The notes: a model not told the origin generated them from the sequence alone. A stretch of 64,000 nt of DNA from Methylorubrum populi (GCA_036946625.1 JAQIIU010000002.1:372001-436000), one strand, 5' to 3'; counted from the stretch's first letter, positions 16,364-26,750 are shown. Program-made: numbers and translations.

Positions 16364-17398
16364 ATGACCTCCCTGCCTCCCCTCTCGGTCCTCGATCTCG
16401 CCCCCGTGCCGGAAGGCGCCACGCCGGGGCGGGCGCTCGCCAACGGCCTCGATCTCGCCCGGCACGCGGAACGCCTCGGCTACCGCCGGTTCTGGCTCGC
16501 CGAGCACCACAACATGACCGGCATCGCCAGCGCCGCCACCGCGGTGGTGATCGGCCACGTGGCCCAGGGCACGCGCCGCATCCGGGTCGGCGCGGGCGGG
16601 ATCATGCTGCCCAACCACGCGCCGCTGGTGATCGCCGAGCAGTTCGGCACGCTGGAAGCACTGTATCCCGGCCGGATCGACCTCGGGCTCGGCCGGGCGC
16701 CGGGCACGGACGGGCTGACGCTCCGGGCCCTGCGCCGCGACGACGCATCGGCCGAGCGGTTTCCCCACGACGTGCTCGAATTGCAGGCTCTGTTCGGTCC
16801 GGTGCGGGCGGGCCAGCCGGTGCAGGCGGTGCCCGGCGCGGGGCTCAAGGTGCCGCTGTGGATCCTCGGTTCGAGCCTGTTCGGGGCGGAACTTGCCGGC
16901 ATGCTCGGCCTTCCCTACGCCTTCGCCTCGCACTTCGCCCCCGACGCGCTGCTGCCGGCGCTGGATGCCTACCGCGCCCGCTTCCAACCGTCCGAGCAGT
17001 TGCGGCGGCCCTACGCCATGGTCGGCGTCAACGTCGTGGCGGCGGAGACCGACGCGGAGGCGCGGCGCCTGTTCACCACGCCGCAGCAGCAGTTCACGCG
17101 GCTGGTGCGCGGCACCCGCGGCCTGCTGCCCCCGCCGGTCGACGACATCGAGGCCTATTGGAGCCCCGCGGAGAAGGCGCAGGCCTCGCGGATGCTGGCG
17201 CGCTCGCTCGTCGGCTCGCGGGAGACGGTTCGGGACGGGCTCGAACGGCTCGCGGCCGAGACCGGCGCCGACGAGGTGATGGTGGCGAGCGCCCTGCACG
17301 ACCATGCGGCGCGGCTTGCCTCCTACGCGATCCTCGCCGAGGCGCACGGCGGGCTCGATGGCGGGGTTTCCGACGCGTCGGAACGGTCAGCGGCCTGA
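16364..17398 (+). CDS. Luciferase-like (LLM-class) flavin-dependent oxidoreductase
   Basis: This 344-residue TIM-barrel protein of the bacterial luciferase family is the single-chain type that contains [20 protein letters not shown] near residue 30, followed by [15 protein letters not shown] and [34 protein letters not shown] is the flavin-phosphate region. Members use reduced FMN, sometimes F420, to oxidise small organic molecules; the substrate is unknown. The start ATG precedes the conserved [13 protein letters not shown] opening. The 3' end overlaps the convergent membrane-protein gene at 17387 by about 12 bp. Confidence 0.88.
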   Translation: MTSLPPLSVLDLAPVPEGATPGRALANGLDLARHAERLGYRRFWLAEHHNMTGIASAATAVVIGHVAQGTRRIRVGAGGIMLPNHAPLVIAEQFGTLEALYPGRIDLGLGRAPGTDGLTLRALRRDDASAERFPHDVLELQALFGPVRAGQPVQAVPGAGLKVPLWILGSSLFGAELAGMLGLPYAFASHFAPDALLPALDAYRARFQPSEQLRRPYAMVGVNVVAAETDAEARRLFTTPQQQFTRLVRGTRGLLPPPVDDIEAYWSPAEKAQASRMLARSLVGSRETVRDGLERLAAETGADEVMVASALHDHAARLASYAILAEAHGGLDGGVSDASERSAA

Positions 17399-17587
17399 GC
17401 GTGGCGTCTCCTTCGCGGCCTTCCCGGGGGGCGGGAACTGGGTGATGTGGCGCAGGGCCGGCGGCCAGGGCTCCGCTTCCGCGACCGGACGGCCCCCCTT
17501 CTCCGTCACCCGCCCCAGCACCGTGCCCAGCGCGAAGCCGGTCAGGCCGAGGAGGATCGCGATGCCGGTGCGCTTGATCATGCCCAT
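17387..17587 (-). CDS. Small single-pass membrane hypothetical protein
   Basis: This 66-residue protein has one N-terminal membrane helix ([20 protein letters not shown]) followed by a short charged, proline-rich domain ([20 protein letters not shown]). The ATG at 17587 (MGMIKRTG) places the helix at the N-terminus as expected; the frame is open for 90 more bases upstream. No family is recognised. It is convergent with the flavin oxidoreductase. Confidence 0.5.
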   Translation of the reverse strand: MGMIKRTGIAILLGLTGFALGTVLGRVTEKGGRPVAEAEPWPPALRHITQFPPPGKAAKETPRSGR

Positions 17588-17782
17588 ATCGTCGGGGCTC
17601 GGCGAAGGTGGCCGGTTCGATCGTGGAGCGAATTCGTTGACGGATCGTGCCATCGTTCGCTCAAAAGCCTTTCCCATACCAACCGGCGACGATCCCGACG
17701 CATCGCCGGTTGATCGATGGGCCGGGCGCCACGGCCGAGGCGTTGAGCAGCACGAGCGTCGTCGATGCCCTCTGCTCGCCGA

Positions 17783-18718
17783 TCAAGCCGCGCGCAGGCG
17801 CTGCCGCTCGTCCTCGGTCAGCGCGAGGAGCGGCGGACAGAGACGGTTCCACGCTTCCTGGCCGGTCGCGTCCGCCAACATCGCCTTCAGGGAAGCCATC
17901 TGGGGGAGGATCGAGGCACGGTTGCGGGCGGCGATGACCCGCGCCTGTGCCGTGGTGACATCCTCCGCCCGCGCCGGGTCGGCGTGGTGGCGGTAGATGA
18001 GGGCGAGGTCGGCAGCCACGAGGTTCGAGGTGGCGGTGATGCAGCCGGCCCCGCCCTTGGCCAGCAGCGGCAGGAGCAGCGGGTCCGCGCCGGCCAGCAC
18101 CGCGAAGCCTGGGAAGCGGGCGATCAGGGCCTCCATGTTCGCGAGGTCGCCCGAGGAATCCTTGATCCCGGTCACGACCTCCGGATAGCGGGTGCGCAGG
18201 CGCTCGATCAGGTCGTGGGAGATGCCGATCCCGGCGATCTGCGGGATGTGGTAGAGGACGAGGCGCAACCGCGCGTCGCCGACCCGCTCGATCACCGTGC
18301 TGTAGGCGGAGAACAGTCCCTCGTCGGTCACGGCCTTGTAGTAGAACGGCGGCAGCATCACCACGGTGGTGACGCCGAGCGAGACGGCGTGGCGGGTCAG
18401 CTCGACGGTCTCCGCCAGCGCGGCCACGCCGGTACCCGGCATCAGGCGCTCGGGGGCGATCCCACCGGCCAGAGCCGCCTCCAGCAGGGCCTTGCGCTGG
18501 CCCACGGAGAAGGCGTTGGCCTCGCCCGTGGTGCCGAGCAGCGCGATGCCGTCGCAGCCCTGGTCGAGCAGGCGGCGGGCATGCTCCACGAACGGGGCGT
18601 GGTCCGGGGCGTAGTCGGGGGTGAGCGGGGTCAAGGCGGCGCAGAAGACGCCGCGCGGGTGCAGGTTCGGCCGAGCCGGGTTCGACATGGATGGGTTCGA
18701 CATGGACGGGTTCGACAT
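17783..18718 (-). CDS. DapA-family lyase/aldolase
   Basis: This 311-residue class I (Schiff-base) lyase of the dihydrodipicolinate synthase/N-acetylneuraminate lyase family has GTTGEANAFS (phosphate/carboxylate pocket), the catalytic tyrosine in LVLYHIPQIAGIGI and the Schiff-base lysine in VTGIKDSSGD. In catabolic operons such proteins cleave or dehydrate 2-keto-3-deoxy acids rather than making lysine. It is the last gene of a seven-gene operon with an acid-sugar kinase and PdxA2, supporting a carbohydrate role. The N-terminus has three copies of MSNPS/MSNPA encoded by 15-bp direct repeats, so the true start could be any of three ATGs; 18718 is the outermost. Confidence 0.85.
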   Translation of the reverse strand: MSNPSMSNPSMSNPARPNLHPRGVFCAALTPLTPDYAPDHAPFVEHARRLLDQGCDGIALLGTTGEANAFSVGQRKALLEAALAGGIAPERLMPGTGVAALAETVELTRHAVSLGVTTVVMLPPFYYKAVTDEGLFSAYSTVIERVGDARLRLVLYHIPQIAGIGISHDLIERLRTRYPEVVTGIKDSSGDLANMEALIARFPGFAVLAGADPLLLPLLAKGGAGCITATSNLVAADLALIYRHHADPARAEDVTTAQARVIAARNRASILPQMASLKAMLADATGQEAWNRLCPPLLALTEDERQRLRAA

Positions 18719-18727
18719 GGACGGCCC

Positions 18728-19879
18728 TCAGTAGGCGGCGCGGTAGAGCGCGACGATGGCTTCGCGGGGGAGGTCGCGCGGGTTGTTGTCGAGGAGGCGG
18801 CGGATCGCGTGGGCTTCGCCCGCCATCGCGTCGAGGTCGTCCTCGGGCACGCCCATCCGGGACAGGCGCATCTCGACGCCGAGATCGGCGCAGAAGCGGT
18901 AGGCGTGCTCCAGCACGGCGTCCGCCTCGGCCGCGGCATCCGTCGCCCTTCCGGCGCCCAGCGCCTCCAGCACGCGGGCGGTCTTCTCCGGCACGGCCGG
19001 GGCGTTGAAGGCCAGCGTGTGCGGGAAGATGGCCGCGCAGGCGAGGCCGTGGGCGACGTGGTGGCGGGTGCCGAGCGGATAGGCCACCGCGTGGCCGGCG
19101 GTGGTGTTCACCGGGCCGAGGCAGAAGCCGCCGTAGAGCGAGGCCAGGGCGAGACCGGCCCGCGCCTCGCGGTCCGAGCCGTCGGCCACGGCGCGGGACA
19201 GGTGGCGGCCCACCAGCCGCACGCCCTCCAGGGCGTAGAGGTCGATCGCCGGATGCGCCCGCCGGCTGGTATAGGCCTCGACGCAGTGGGCCATCGCATC
19301 GATGCCGGTGGCGGCGGTGACGGCAGGCGGTACGCTCATGGTCAGATCGGGGTCGATCACCGCGAGATCGGCCAGCATGTGCCGGCTCTGCACCGCGAGC
19401 TTGGCCTGCGCCTCCGGGTCGGTCACGAGGGCGCGCGTCCCCGCCTCGCTGCCGGTGCCGGCGGTCGTCGGGACCTGGACGAGGCCGACCCGGCGCCCGG
19501 CGACGCGCTCCGGGCCGACCACGTCGGCCAGCCGCTGGCCGCTGCCCGGCAGCACCGCGACGAGCTTGGCCAGGTCCATCGCGCTGCCGCCGCCGAAGCC
19601 GACCACGAGGTCGGGCCGCACCCGCTCGGCCTCCGCCAGCGCCGCGTCGAGGTTCGGCACGTCGGGCTCGGGTCTCACGGTGCCGAACGCGGCGACCGTG
19701 CCGGGCAATCCCAAGCGGTCGATGCGGGCGGCGTTGAAGGCATCGGCCACCACGAGCGGGCGCCGGTAGCCGCGCTCGGCGGCGAAGCGGGCGACCTCCG
19801 CCAAGGTGCCGGCGCCGAAGGCGATTCGCTCCGGCCGGAGGAGGTCGATCGGGCTGTCGAGGCGCGCGTGGGCCGTCAT
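18728..19879 (-). CDS. Iron-containing alcohol dehydrogenase (maleylacetate-reductase-like)
   Basis: This 383-residue group III alcohol dehydrogenase has a Rossmann-like N-terminal half with VGFGGGSAMDLAKL and the substrate region QVPTTAGTGSEAG. Its metal-binding C-terminal half has the ligands in IDAMAHCVEAYTS and HHVAHGLACAAIFPHTL. The family oxidises or reduces alcohols, aldehydes or maleylacetate with NAD(H). It sits between pdxA2 and the dapA-like gene, 24 bp after pdxA2, so it is probably an NAD-linked step on a hydroxy-acid or aldehyde intermediate. The ATG at 19879 gives the normal family length; the longer upstream frame is inside pdxA2. Confidence 0.87.
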   Translation of the reverse strand: MTAHARLDSPIDLLRPERIAFGAGTLAEVARFAAERGYRRPLVVADAFNAARIDRLGLPGTVAAFGTVRPEPDVPNLDAALAEAERVRPDLVVGFGGGSAMDLAKLVAVLPGSGQRLADVVGPERVAGRRVGLVQVPTTAGTGSEAGTRALVTDPEAQAKLAVQSRHMLADLAVIDPDLTMSVPPAVTAATGIDAMAHCVEAYTSRRAHPAIDLYALEGVRLVGRHLSRAVADGSDREARAGLALASLYGGFCLGPVNTTAGHAVAYPLGTRHHVAHGLACAAIFPHTLAFNAPAVPEKTARVLEALGAGRATDAAAEADAVLEHAYRFCADLGVEMRLSRMGVPEDDLDAMAGEAHAIRRLLDNNPRDLPREAIVALYRAAY

Positions 19880-19902
19880 CGTGTCTGCTCTCCCGGGGTT
19901 CT

Positions 19903-20927
<1,025 letters not shown>

Positions 20928-20931
<4 letters not shown>

Positions 20932-22031
20932 GCGTCCCTCCTGTCGGGGATGAAGCCGTTGTGGTGGAGCAGGTCGCGCCAGACGCCCGCGGTTCCGAAG
21001 GCGCCGGATTTCGAGACGACGGGCAGGCCGTCCCAGCGCCCGCCGCGCAGGGTCGAGCGGGGCAGCCCCGGGGCGACCTGCCCGGTGACGTCGAGCCCCC
21101 CCGCACCAAGGGCCAGGCAGAGGGCCTTCAGGGTCTCGCCGCCCGCGACCAAGAGGGTTCCCGGGCGGCCGAGCCCGGCGACGAGGCCGGAGAAGCGGGC
21201 GGCGATGCGCACGGCCGCCGCCTCGCGGGCGGTGCCGGGGGGCAGGTGGAGGCTGACCAGGGCGACGCCCCCGGCGGTCAGCCGCGCCGCGACCGGTGTC
21301 GCGTCGGCACCGTCGTGCGGGAGGAGCAGACGGTGGTCGCCGCAGGCCGCGAGCTGCGCCTCCGACTCGGCGCGGTCCGAGCCGAACAGGCCGAGCACCG
21401 GGCCGACAAGCCGCGCGTCGTCCGTCGGCGGCGTGCCTCGGGCGAGCGCCGCGGCGAGGCCGCCGCTGCCGCACCACAGCACGCGCCCCGGATCACCGCC
21501 GAGCGCGGCGATGCGATGAAGCTCGGCGTCGTCCGACGCGTCGTAGACGGCCACGCCCGGCACCGGCCCGTCCTCGACCGCGGCGTGGCGGGCCGGGAGC
21601 CCGACCTCCTGCAGGGCCCCGGCGATGTCGCCGCAGACCGGGGTCCAGGTTGCCCCGCTCCGGTCGACTTGGCGCCCGCCGACGGTGGCGCGGCCCTGGT
21701 AGGGGAAGGCCGGCGCGACGACGCAGCGCTCCCAGCCGCCCGCGCGGAGGACGGCGGCCAGCTCCGCCGCCCAGGGGCCGCGCAGCAGGCTGTCGACCTT
21801 CTTGAACGCGATATCCGCGCTGCCGAGCAGGGGGGCGAGCCCGCCCGCGATCGCGGCCGCCGCGTCCGCGTCCCGCTCGCGGGTCCCCGTATCGACCGCG
21901 AGGGACCCGGCCGCGGCGCCCGCCAGCCCCTCCGGCCACGCGACCGGGATCGGCCCGCACAGGCCGCTGAACCCGGCCGCCGCGTCGAGGGTGCCGGTCA
22001 GGTCGTCGGCGATGAGGCGCAGGCAGGTCAT
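20928..22031 (-). CDS. Four-carbon acid-sugar kinase (DUF1537 family)
   Basis: This 367-residue kinase phosphorylates the terminal hydroxyl of acid sugars such as D-threonate, erythronate or related compounds. The N-terminal domain starts CLRLIADDLTGTLDAAAGF, the signature acidic motif, with FKKVDSLLRGPWAAEL and VVAPAFPYQGR. The C-terminal nucleotide domain has GTLLVAGGETLKALCLALG and an SKSGAFG motif. It overlaps pdxA2 by four bases and follows the MFS importer by 10 bp. Families DtnK, DenK and OtnK cannot be separated by eye; the PdxA2 partner favours the DtnK/DenK type. The protein is somewhat short compared with the usual 400-430 residues, but both domains are present. Confidence 0.87.
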
Positions 22032-22040
22032 CGGACCGGC

Positions 22041-23360
22041 TCAGGCCTGCGCCGGGTTGGCGGCCAGGGCCTCGGACTCCTCCTCCCGGCTCTTCAGCGG
22101 CGCGATCTCGCCGACGATGAACAGGTAGGAGCAGGCGCCGACGACGCTGAGCGTGCCGGCCACCGCCAGCGGCACCACGAAGGAGCCCTTGGTGATCGAG
22201 ACCATCACGCCGGTGAAGGTGGTGAGCGCGATGCCGGCGAGGTTCGAAGCGAAGTTCTGGATGCCCGAGATCGAGGCGACGTGGGCCGGCGTCGGCGCGA
22301 CGTCGCCGGGCAGCGTCCAGATGTTGGCGCCGGCAAAGGCGAGGCCCGAGTAGGAGATCGACAGGAGCGCCAGCGCCGCCGCGTCGCCCGGCACGAGGGG
22401 CGCGAACGCCACCACCGAGGAGGAGAGCAAGCCACCCACGAGGCAGGTCTTGCGCGCGGCGGTGAGGCTCCAGCCGCCCTTGTAGAGGCGATCGGAGAGG
22501 TAGCCGCCGAACCAGCCCGCCGGGATCGCGACGAGGCCGGGCAGCAGGCCGAGGGTTCCGAGCTTGGACAGCGAGAAGCCGCGCGACTCGGTGAGGTAGG
22601 AGGGGAACCACGTCGTGTAGAAGTAGATCACGAAGTTGAGGCAGAAGAAGCCGATCATCATGCCCCAGATGGTGCGGTACCGGAACAGCTCCGCGTAGCG
22701 GATCTTCTTGGCGCCGGCCTTCACCGCATAGTCGGCCTCCAGCACGGCGAGCTGCTCGGCGCTCACCGCCGGATGCTTCCCGGGGTCGCGGTAGACGAGG
22801 TACCAGACCACCATCCACACGAGGCCGATCGTCCCGGTGACGAGGAAGGCCTCGCGCCAGCCGAAATTGGCGATGAGGAAGGCCACCAGCGGCAGCGTCA
22901 TCGCCGAGCCGACGCGGGAGCCCGAGGCCCAGATGCCGGTGGCCAGCCCGCGCTCCGAGCGGCGGAACCACAGGGAGGTGACCTTGGCGTTCACCGGATA
23001 GCAGAACGCCTCGCCGATCCCGAGCATCAGCCGGCAGGCGATCATCGAGTAGATCCCGCCCGCGAAGGCGGTGGCCAGCGTGGCCACCGACATGATCAGC
23101 GTCGCCACCGTGTAGGTCAGGCGCGAGCCGAAGCGGTCGATCAGCCAGCCGCCCGGCAGTTGCATGAGGACATAGGACCAGAAGAAGGCCGACAGGATCA
23201 GGCCCATGAGGGCCGGGTCTATCCCGTATTCCTGGCGGATCATCGGCACGGCGACGCCGAGATTGGCCCGGTCGATGTAGTTGATCGCCACCGCGAGGAA
23301 GCACATCAGCACGATGAGCCAGCGCTGGCGCGGCAGTTGAACCATCGCCTGTCCGGTCAT
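22041..23360 (-). CDS. MFS importer of the anion:cation symporter (ACS) family
   Basis: This 439-residue, 12-helix inner-membrane symporter has the ACS signature FLAVAINYIDRANLGVAVPM, motif A-like GGWLIDRFGSRLTY and the glycine-rich GIGEAFCYPVNAK segment. ACS members import organic anions such as hexuronates, tartrate or sugar acids with protons. It lies between the FAD dehydrogenase and the acid-sugar kinase in one operon, so it is the likely uptake system for the sugar acid used by this pathway. The ATG at 23360 starts just before QLPRQRWLIVLMCFL. Confidence 0.92.
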   Translation of the reverse strand: MTGQAMVQLPRQRWLIVLMCFLAVAINYIDRANLGVAVPMIRQEYGIDPALMGLILSAFFWSYVLMQLPGGWLIDRFGSRLTYTVATLIMSVATLATAFAGGIYSMIACRLMLGIGEAFCYPVNAKVTSLWFRRSERGLATGIWASGSRVGSAMTLPLVAFLIANFGWREAFLVTGTIGLVWMVVWYLVYRDPGKHPAVSAEQLAVLEADYAVKAGAKKIRYAELFRYRTIWGMMIGFFCLNFVIYFYTTWFPSYLTESRGFSLSKLGTLGLLPGLVAIPAGWFGGYLSDRLYKGGWSLTAARKTCLVGGLLSSSVVAFAPLVPGDAAALALLSISYSGLAFAGANIWTLPGDVAPTPAHVASISGIQNFASNLAGIALTTFTGVMVSITKGSFVVPLAVAGTLSVVGACSYLFIVGEIAPLKSREEESEALAANPAQA

Positions 23361-23389
23361 GGCGTCGCCCTCCGTTCTTTTATGGTCGT

Positions 23390-24832
23390 TCAGCGGCGGC
23401 CGGCCGGCCCGGCAAAGATCTTGCCGGGGTTCATCAGACCGTCCGGATCGAGCACGCCCTTGATCGCGCGCATCAGGTCGAGTTCGAGCGGGTCGGTGAC
23501 GCGGGCGAGCCGGCCGCGGTTGGTCAGCCCGATGCCGTGCTCGGCGCTGATCGCGCCCCCCTGGAGGCGGGTCTCGTCGTCGACGATGCCGTTGATCTCG
23601 GCGGCGACCCGCTCCGCCTCCCGGGCGTCGGCGACGCGGGCGCGATCGAGCAGCGCGATGACGTGGATGTTGCCGTCCCCGATATGGCCGTGCATCACGA
23701 CCCGGGCGTGCGGCACCGCCGCCAGGATGCGCGCCTCGACGTTGACCGCGAAGGCGGCCTGCCGGTCCAGCGGCACGGCGCTGTCGTGCGAGACCACGAT
23801 CCCTGAGCGCTTGTTGCCCTCCGAGACGCTGTGCCGGACCTTCCAGATCGCCTTGGCCTGCGCCTCGCTTGCAGCCAGCAGCGCGTCGGTGATCAGGCCC
23901 CGCTCCAGCGCCTCGCCCAGCGCCTCCTCCAGCGGTGTCGCGAGGTCGGTCCCGGCCAGCGCGTCGGTCAGCTCGATGATCAGGTACCAGGGCGCGTCGA
24001 GGACGAACGGAATCGCGGTGTCCGGCACCGTGGCGCGGATCGCCTCGATCTGGCCCCGCGACATGATCTCCAGCGAGCCGAGCCGGTCGCCGACATGGCC
24101 GCGCAGCAGCGCCATCACGGCGAGCGCCTGCTCGACGCCCTCCAGCATCACCAGGGCGGTCGCCGAGACGCGGGGCTTGGCGAAGATCTTCAGCACCGCC
24201 GCGGTGACGATGCCGAGCGTTCCCTCCGAGCCGATGAAGAGCTGCTTGAGGTCGTAGCCGGTGTTGTCCTTGCGCAGCGCCCGCAGGCCGTCGAAGATCC
24301 GCCCGTCCGGCAGCACCGCCTCGATCCCGAGCACGAGTTCGCGCGTCGGGCCGTAGCGCAGCACCGCGGTGCCGCCGGCGTTGGTAGCGATGTTGCCGCC
24401 GATCTGGCAACTGCCCTCGGCGCCGAGGCTCAGGGGGAAGTGGCGGTCGGCGGCTTCGGCCGCGGCCTGGATCTCGGCCAGAACGCAGCCCGCCTCGACG
24501 GTGATCGTGTTGGCGAGCGGACTCACCGCGCGGACCGCCCGCATCCGGTCGAGACGGACCACGAGGTTCCGCCCCGGCTCCATCGGGGCCGCCCCGCCGC
24601 ACAGACCCGTGTTGCCCCCTTGCGGCACCACCGTGACGCCCGAGGCGCGCGCCAGCGCCACCACCTGCGACACCTCAGCGACGCTGCCGGGCTTCACCAC
24701 GGCCTCGGCCTGGCCGCGGTAGCGCTCGCGCCAGTCGATGACGAAGGGTTCGAGGTCGCCGTCCGGCCCGACCACGTGGCGATCCCCGACGATCGCCGCG
24801 AGACGCTCGATGAAGGCGGCTGCATCGCTCAT
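23390..24832 (-). CDS. FAD-linked 2-hydroxyacid dehydrogenase (GlcD/D-lactate dehydrogenase-like)
   Basis: This 480-residue flavoprotein of the GlcD/DLD family has an N-terminal FAD-binding domain (VTVVPQGGNTGLCGGAAPM, QIGGNIATNAGGTAVLRYG) and a C-terminal FAD-oxidase domain with VVMHGHIGDGNIHVIALL and GGAISAEHGIGLTNRGRL. Such enzymes oxidise D-2-hydroxy acids to 2-oxo acids, passing electrons to quinone or cytochrome. As the first enzyme gene of the acid-sugar operon, it may oxidise C2 of the substrate or use glycolate or lactate side products. Start ATG at 24832 follows a region with an AT-rich candidate operator. Confidence 0.9.
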   Translation of the reverse strand: MSDAAAFIERLAAIVGDRHVVGPDGDLEPFVIDWRERYRGQAEAVVKPGSVAEVSQVVALARASGVTVVPQGGNTGLCGGAAPMEPGRNLVVRLDRMRAVRAVSPLANTITVEAGCVLAEIQAAAEAADRHFPLSLGAEGSCQIGGNIATNAGGTAVLRYGPTRELVLGIEAVLPDGRIFDGLRALRKDNTGYDLKQLFIGSEGTLGIVTAAVLKIFAKPRVSATALVMLEGVEQALAVMALLRGHVGDRLGSLEIMSRGQIEAIRATVPDTAIPFVLDAPWYLIIELTDALAGTDLATPLEEALGEALERGLITDALLAASEAQAKAIWKVRHSVSEGNKRSGIVVSHDSAVPLDRQAAFAVNVEARILAAVPHARVVMHGHIGDGNIHVIALLDRARVADAREAERVAAEINGIVDDETRLQGGAISAEHGIGLTNRGRLARVTDPLELDLMRAIKGVLDPDGLMNPGKIFAGPAGRR

Positions 24833-24871
24833 GGCGACCCTCCCCGCGGCCGGTTTGAGGCGCCGGCCGCA

Positions 24872-24887
24872 AACTTGTTGTAAAGTT
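24872..24887. promoter_or_regulatory. Candidate GntR operator before the acid-sugar operon
   Basis: AACTT-GTTGTA-AAGTT lies 40 bp before the FAD dehydrogenase start and 87 bp after the gntR stop. It is strikingly AT-rich for the area. A related palindrome occurs upstream of gntR at 25802-25814, which supports shared regulation. The assignment is inferred. Confidence 0.35.
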
Positions 24888-24973
24888 GTTAAGCGGGATA
24901 CAGCCGATTCGGTCGCGGGGTCAAGCGCCGATTCGTGTCGTCGGCACGCCGGACCGGCCGTCCGTGCAAGCCG

Positions 24974-25714
24974 CTACAGGGAGAGGTCGAGGAGTCGTCC
25001 TTCGAAGAGGCGGTCGCGCGAGGAGCGGATATGCTCGGCCATGCGGGCGCGGGCCGTTTCGGGCTCGCGATCCCGGATCGCGGCGAAGATACCGCTGTGC
25101 TCCTCCAGTACCCCGCGCAGACCGGAATTCGGGCCGAGCAGGGCGAGGCCGTGGATCTTCATGCCCACGGCGATGTGAGATTGCAGCGCCCGCATCGAGG
25201 CGGCGTAGTAGTGGTTGTTGGCCGCCTCCGCGATCGCGTGGTGGAAGGCGAAGTCGGCGTCGTCACGGTGCTGCTCCTGGCGTGTGGCGACGTTCAGGAG
25301 TTCGAGGGCGGCACCGATCCGGCCGAGCGCCACCTCGTCGCGCCGGACGGCCGCGTGGAAGGCTGCCTCGGGCTCGATGGTCAGTCGGAACTCGTAGCAG
25401 CGCTGGATGTCGGCGATGCTCTCGACCGGAGCGAAGCCCAGGGCCGGGGCCGCCTCGCGCGGCTTCACGAAGCTGCCCGCACCCTGACGGGAGACGACGG
25501 CGCCCTCGCGCCGCAAGCGATCGAGGGCGGAGCGGACGACGGGCCGGGACACCTTGAACCGAACCGCGAGGTCGTTCTCGCTCGGCAGCTTGGCGTTGCC
25601 CGCGTAGGTACCGTTGGCGATGCCGGTGAGGATCGCGTGGTAGACGCCGTCGGCGAGCCCCGCCGGCCGGACGGGCGCCTGCGCCTCCGCATGGGCTGGC
25701 ACGGCTGACGACAT
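24974..25714 (-). CDS. GntR-family regulator, FadR/FCD subfamily
   Basis: This 246-residue repressor-type regulator has a winged helix-turn-helix (KLPSENDLAVRFKVSRPVVR then SALDRLRREGAVVSRQGAG) around residues 40-90. The C-terminal FCD domain has the metal-ligand pattern in FAFHHAIAEAANNHYY and the late EEHSGIFAAIRDRE/MAEHIRSS helices. FCD regulators usually bind a carboxylate such as a sugar acid and control their neighbouring catabolic genes. It is transcribed in the same direction as the seven-gene operon, 141 bp upstream of the dehydrogenase. The inference is that it senses the acid-sugar substrate or an intermediate. Confidence 0.92.
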   Translation of the reverse strand: MSSAVPAHAEAQAPVRPAGLADGVYHAILTGIANGTYAGNAKLPSENDLAVRFKVSRPVVRSALDRLRREGAVVSRQGAGSFVKPREAAPALGFAPVESIADIQRCYEFRLTIEPEAAFHAAVRRDEVALGRIGAALELLNVATRQEQHRDDADFAFHHAIAEAANNHYYAASMRALQSHIAVGMKIHGLALLGPNSGLRGVLEEHSGIFAAIRDREPETARARMAEHIRSSRDRLFEGRLLDLSL

Positions 25715-25801
25715 CGACGGCTCCTCGAGCTTCCGGTGCGACTCGGCGGGCGGCTACCCGACTTGTCAACGATATGCCAGCCGGGACGCGCTCTTGGCAT
25801 G

Positions 25802-25814
25802 ACTTGGCGCAAGT
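25802..25814. promoter_or_regulatory. Candidate autoregulatory operator upstream of gntR
   Basis: ACTTG-GCG-CAAGT is a perfect inverted repeat 88 bp upstream of the gntR start, sharing the ACTTG/AAGT half-sites with the site at 24872. It is a possible second binding site for the same regulator. Confidence 0.3.
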
Positions 25815-26196
25815 TGTAATCCGAAATGAGCCGAACAGGAAAGTCGGCGACAGGGCGGGGTGCGGGCCACGCAGGTGTCGATCAAGCGAAGCGCGCTGGA
25901 GCGCGCCCCGGCGGACTGATTATGGCGCCCCTGTTTCTCGGAGTGCTGCTCCCCACACGGTCTTCCCCGAGACGGCGACCTTCTTCGGCGCCCTGTGTCA
26001 ATGGCGCGCTGTCGGCACGTAGGTGAGATACTGTGGGCGAATTGGTTGTCAGCGGGGGCATGGAGATGTTCGATGAGCCTGCGTCTGAGCCGATTGGCCC
26101 GATCCCCACCGAGAACCCCGCGATCTGGCGGCATTGGCCGGCGAGCGGCGAGTCCGTCCGGCTGCCGCAGGACGAGAAGATCGGCTTTGCCGGACC

Positions 26197-26310
26197 AAGT
26201 GCGCTTTCGGCGGTCCCGACCTCTCGACCCTGTACGTGACGACCTGTCTGCGCGGGCGAGATCCGACACTCGATCCGATGGCCGGCCATCTTTGTCAGGT
26301 CGAAACGGAC
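26197..26310 (+). pseudogene. Remnant of an SMP-30/gluconolactonase-family gene
   Basis: About 38 codons read KCAFGGPDLSTLYVTTCLRG, then a short linker and PMAGHLCQVETD. This matches the C-terminal strand region (CAFGGPD..TLYVTSA...PLAGGLF) of SMP-30/gluconolactonase-like lactonases, which open sugar lactones to sugar acids. No start or upstream domain remains in this frame. The 820-bp stretch 25715-26534 otherwise holds no convincing gene. Its position beside the acid-sugar operon suggests a lost lactone-hydrolysis step. Confidence 0.5.
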
Positions 26311-26534
26311 TGGCATCCCGATAGATCTTTGGGACGTGTCGCGGACCTGAGATGTACGACTGTTGCTTTCGTTGTGTGCGGCTTCGCACCGCACTACCGT
26401 CTGCTGCGACGCAAAGATGAAATCGCGGTTAAGCGGTAAGAATCGGCGGAACTTATCCCCGCTTTTCAAGTTCTTCACATACGGTTGAGCTTTGCTCGTA
26501 GGCCGCATGCCTTCGATGAGGGCGGGAGCGGGTC

Positions 26535-26741
26535 ATGCCAGTCTTCGACGGGAAGAATCTGACGACGCAGGACGACGGCGAGGCGCGCCTCGCCATGATC
26601 CTTCATCCCGGCCTGGAGGCACAGGAGGAGGCGCGCGAGCGCGGCCGGTTGCGCCTGGAGCGGGCGACCATGCTCGCCGAACTGGCGCTCGCGCTACCGG
26701 GAACGACGCTCACGCCGCTCGACGGCCTTTCGGTCGGCTGA
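26535..26741 (+). CDS. Small hypothetical protein
   Basis: This 68-residue, charged, mostly helical protein (LRLERATMLAELALALPGTT centre) has no signal peptide or membrane segment and no recognised family. GGGAG lies nine bases before the ATG. It is convergent with the coiled-coil membrane protein at 26751, with 9 bp between stops. Codon usage is GC-rich like the host genes. Confidence 0.45.
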   Translation: MPVFDGKNLTTQDDGEARLAMILHPGLEAQEEARERGRLRLERATMLAELALALPGTTLTPLDGLSVG

Positions 26742-26750
26742 GCCCGGTGC

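Noticed and set aside
26033..26239. 68-codon plus-strand ORF before the lactonase remnant
   Set aside because: It has plausible codons but no family, and the gluconolactonase-like sequence within it lies in another frame, so it is more likely remnant DNA.
25882..26508. 208-codon minus-strand ORF in the gap after gntR
   Set aside because: No motif, low-complexity composition and overlap with the gluconolactonase remnant on the other strand.
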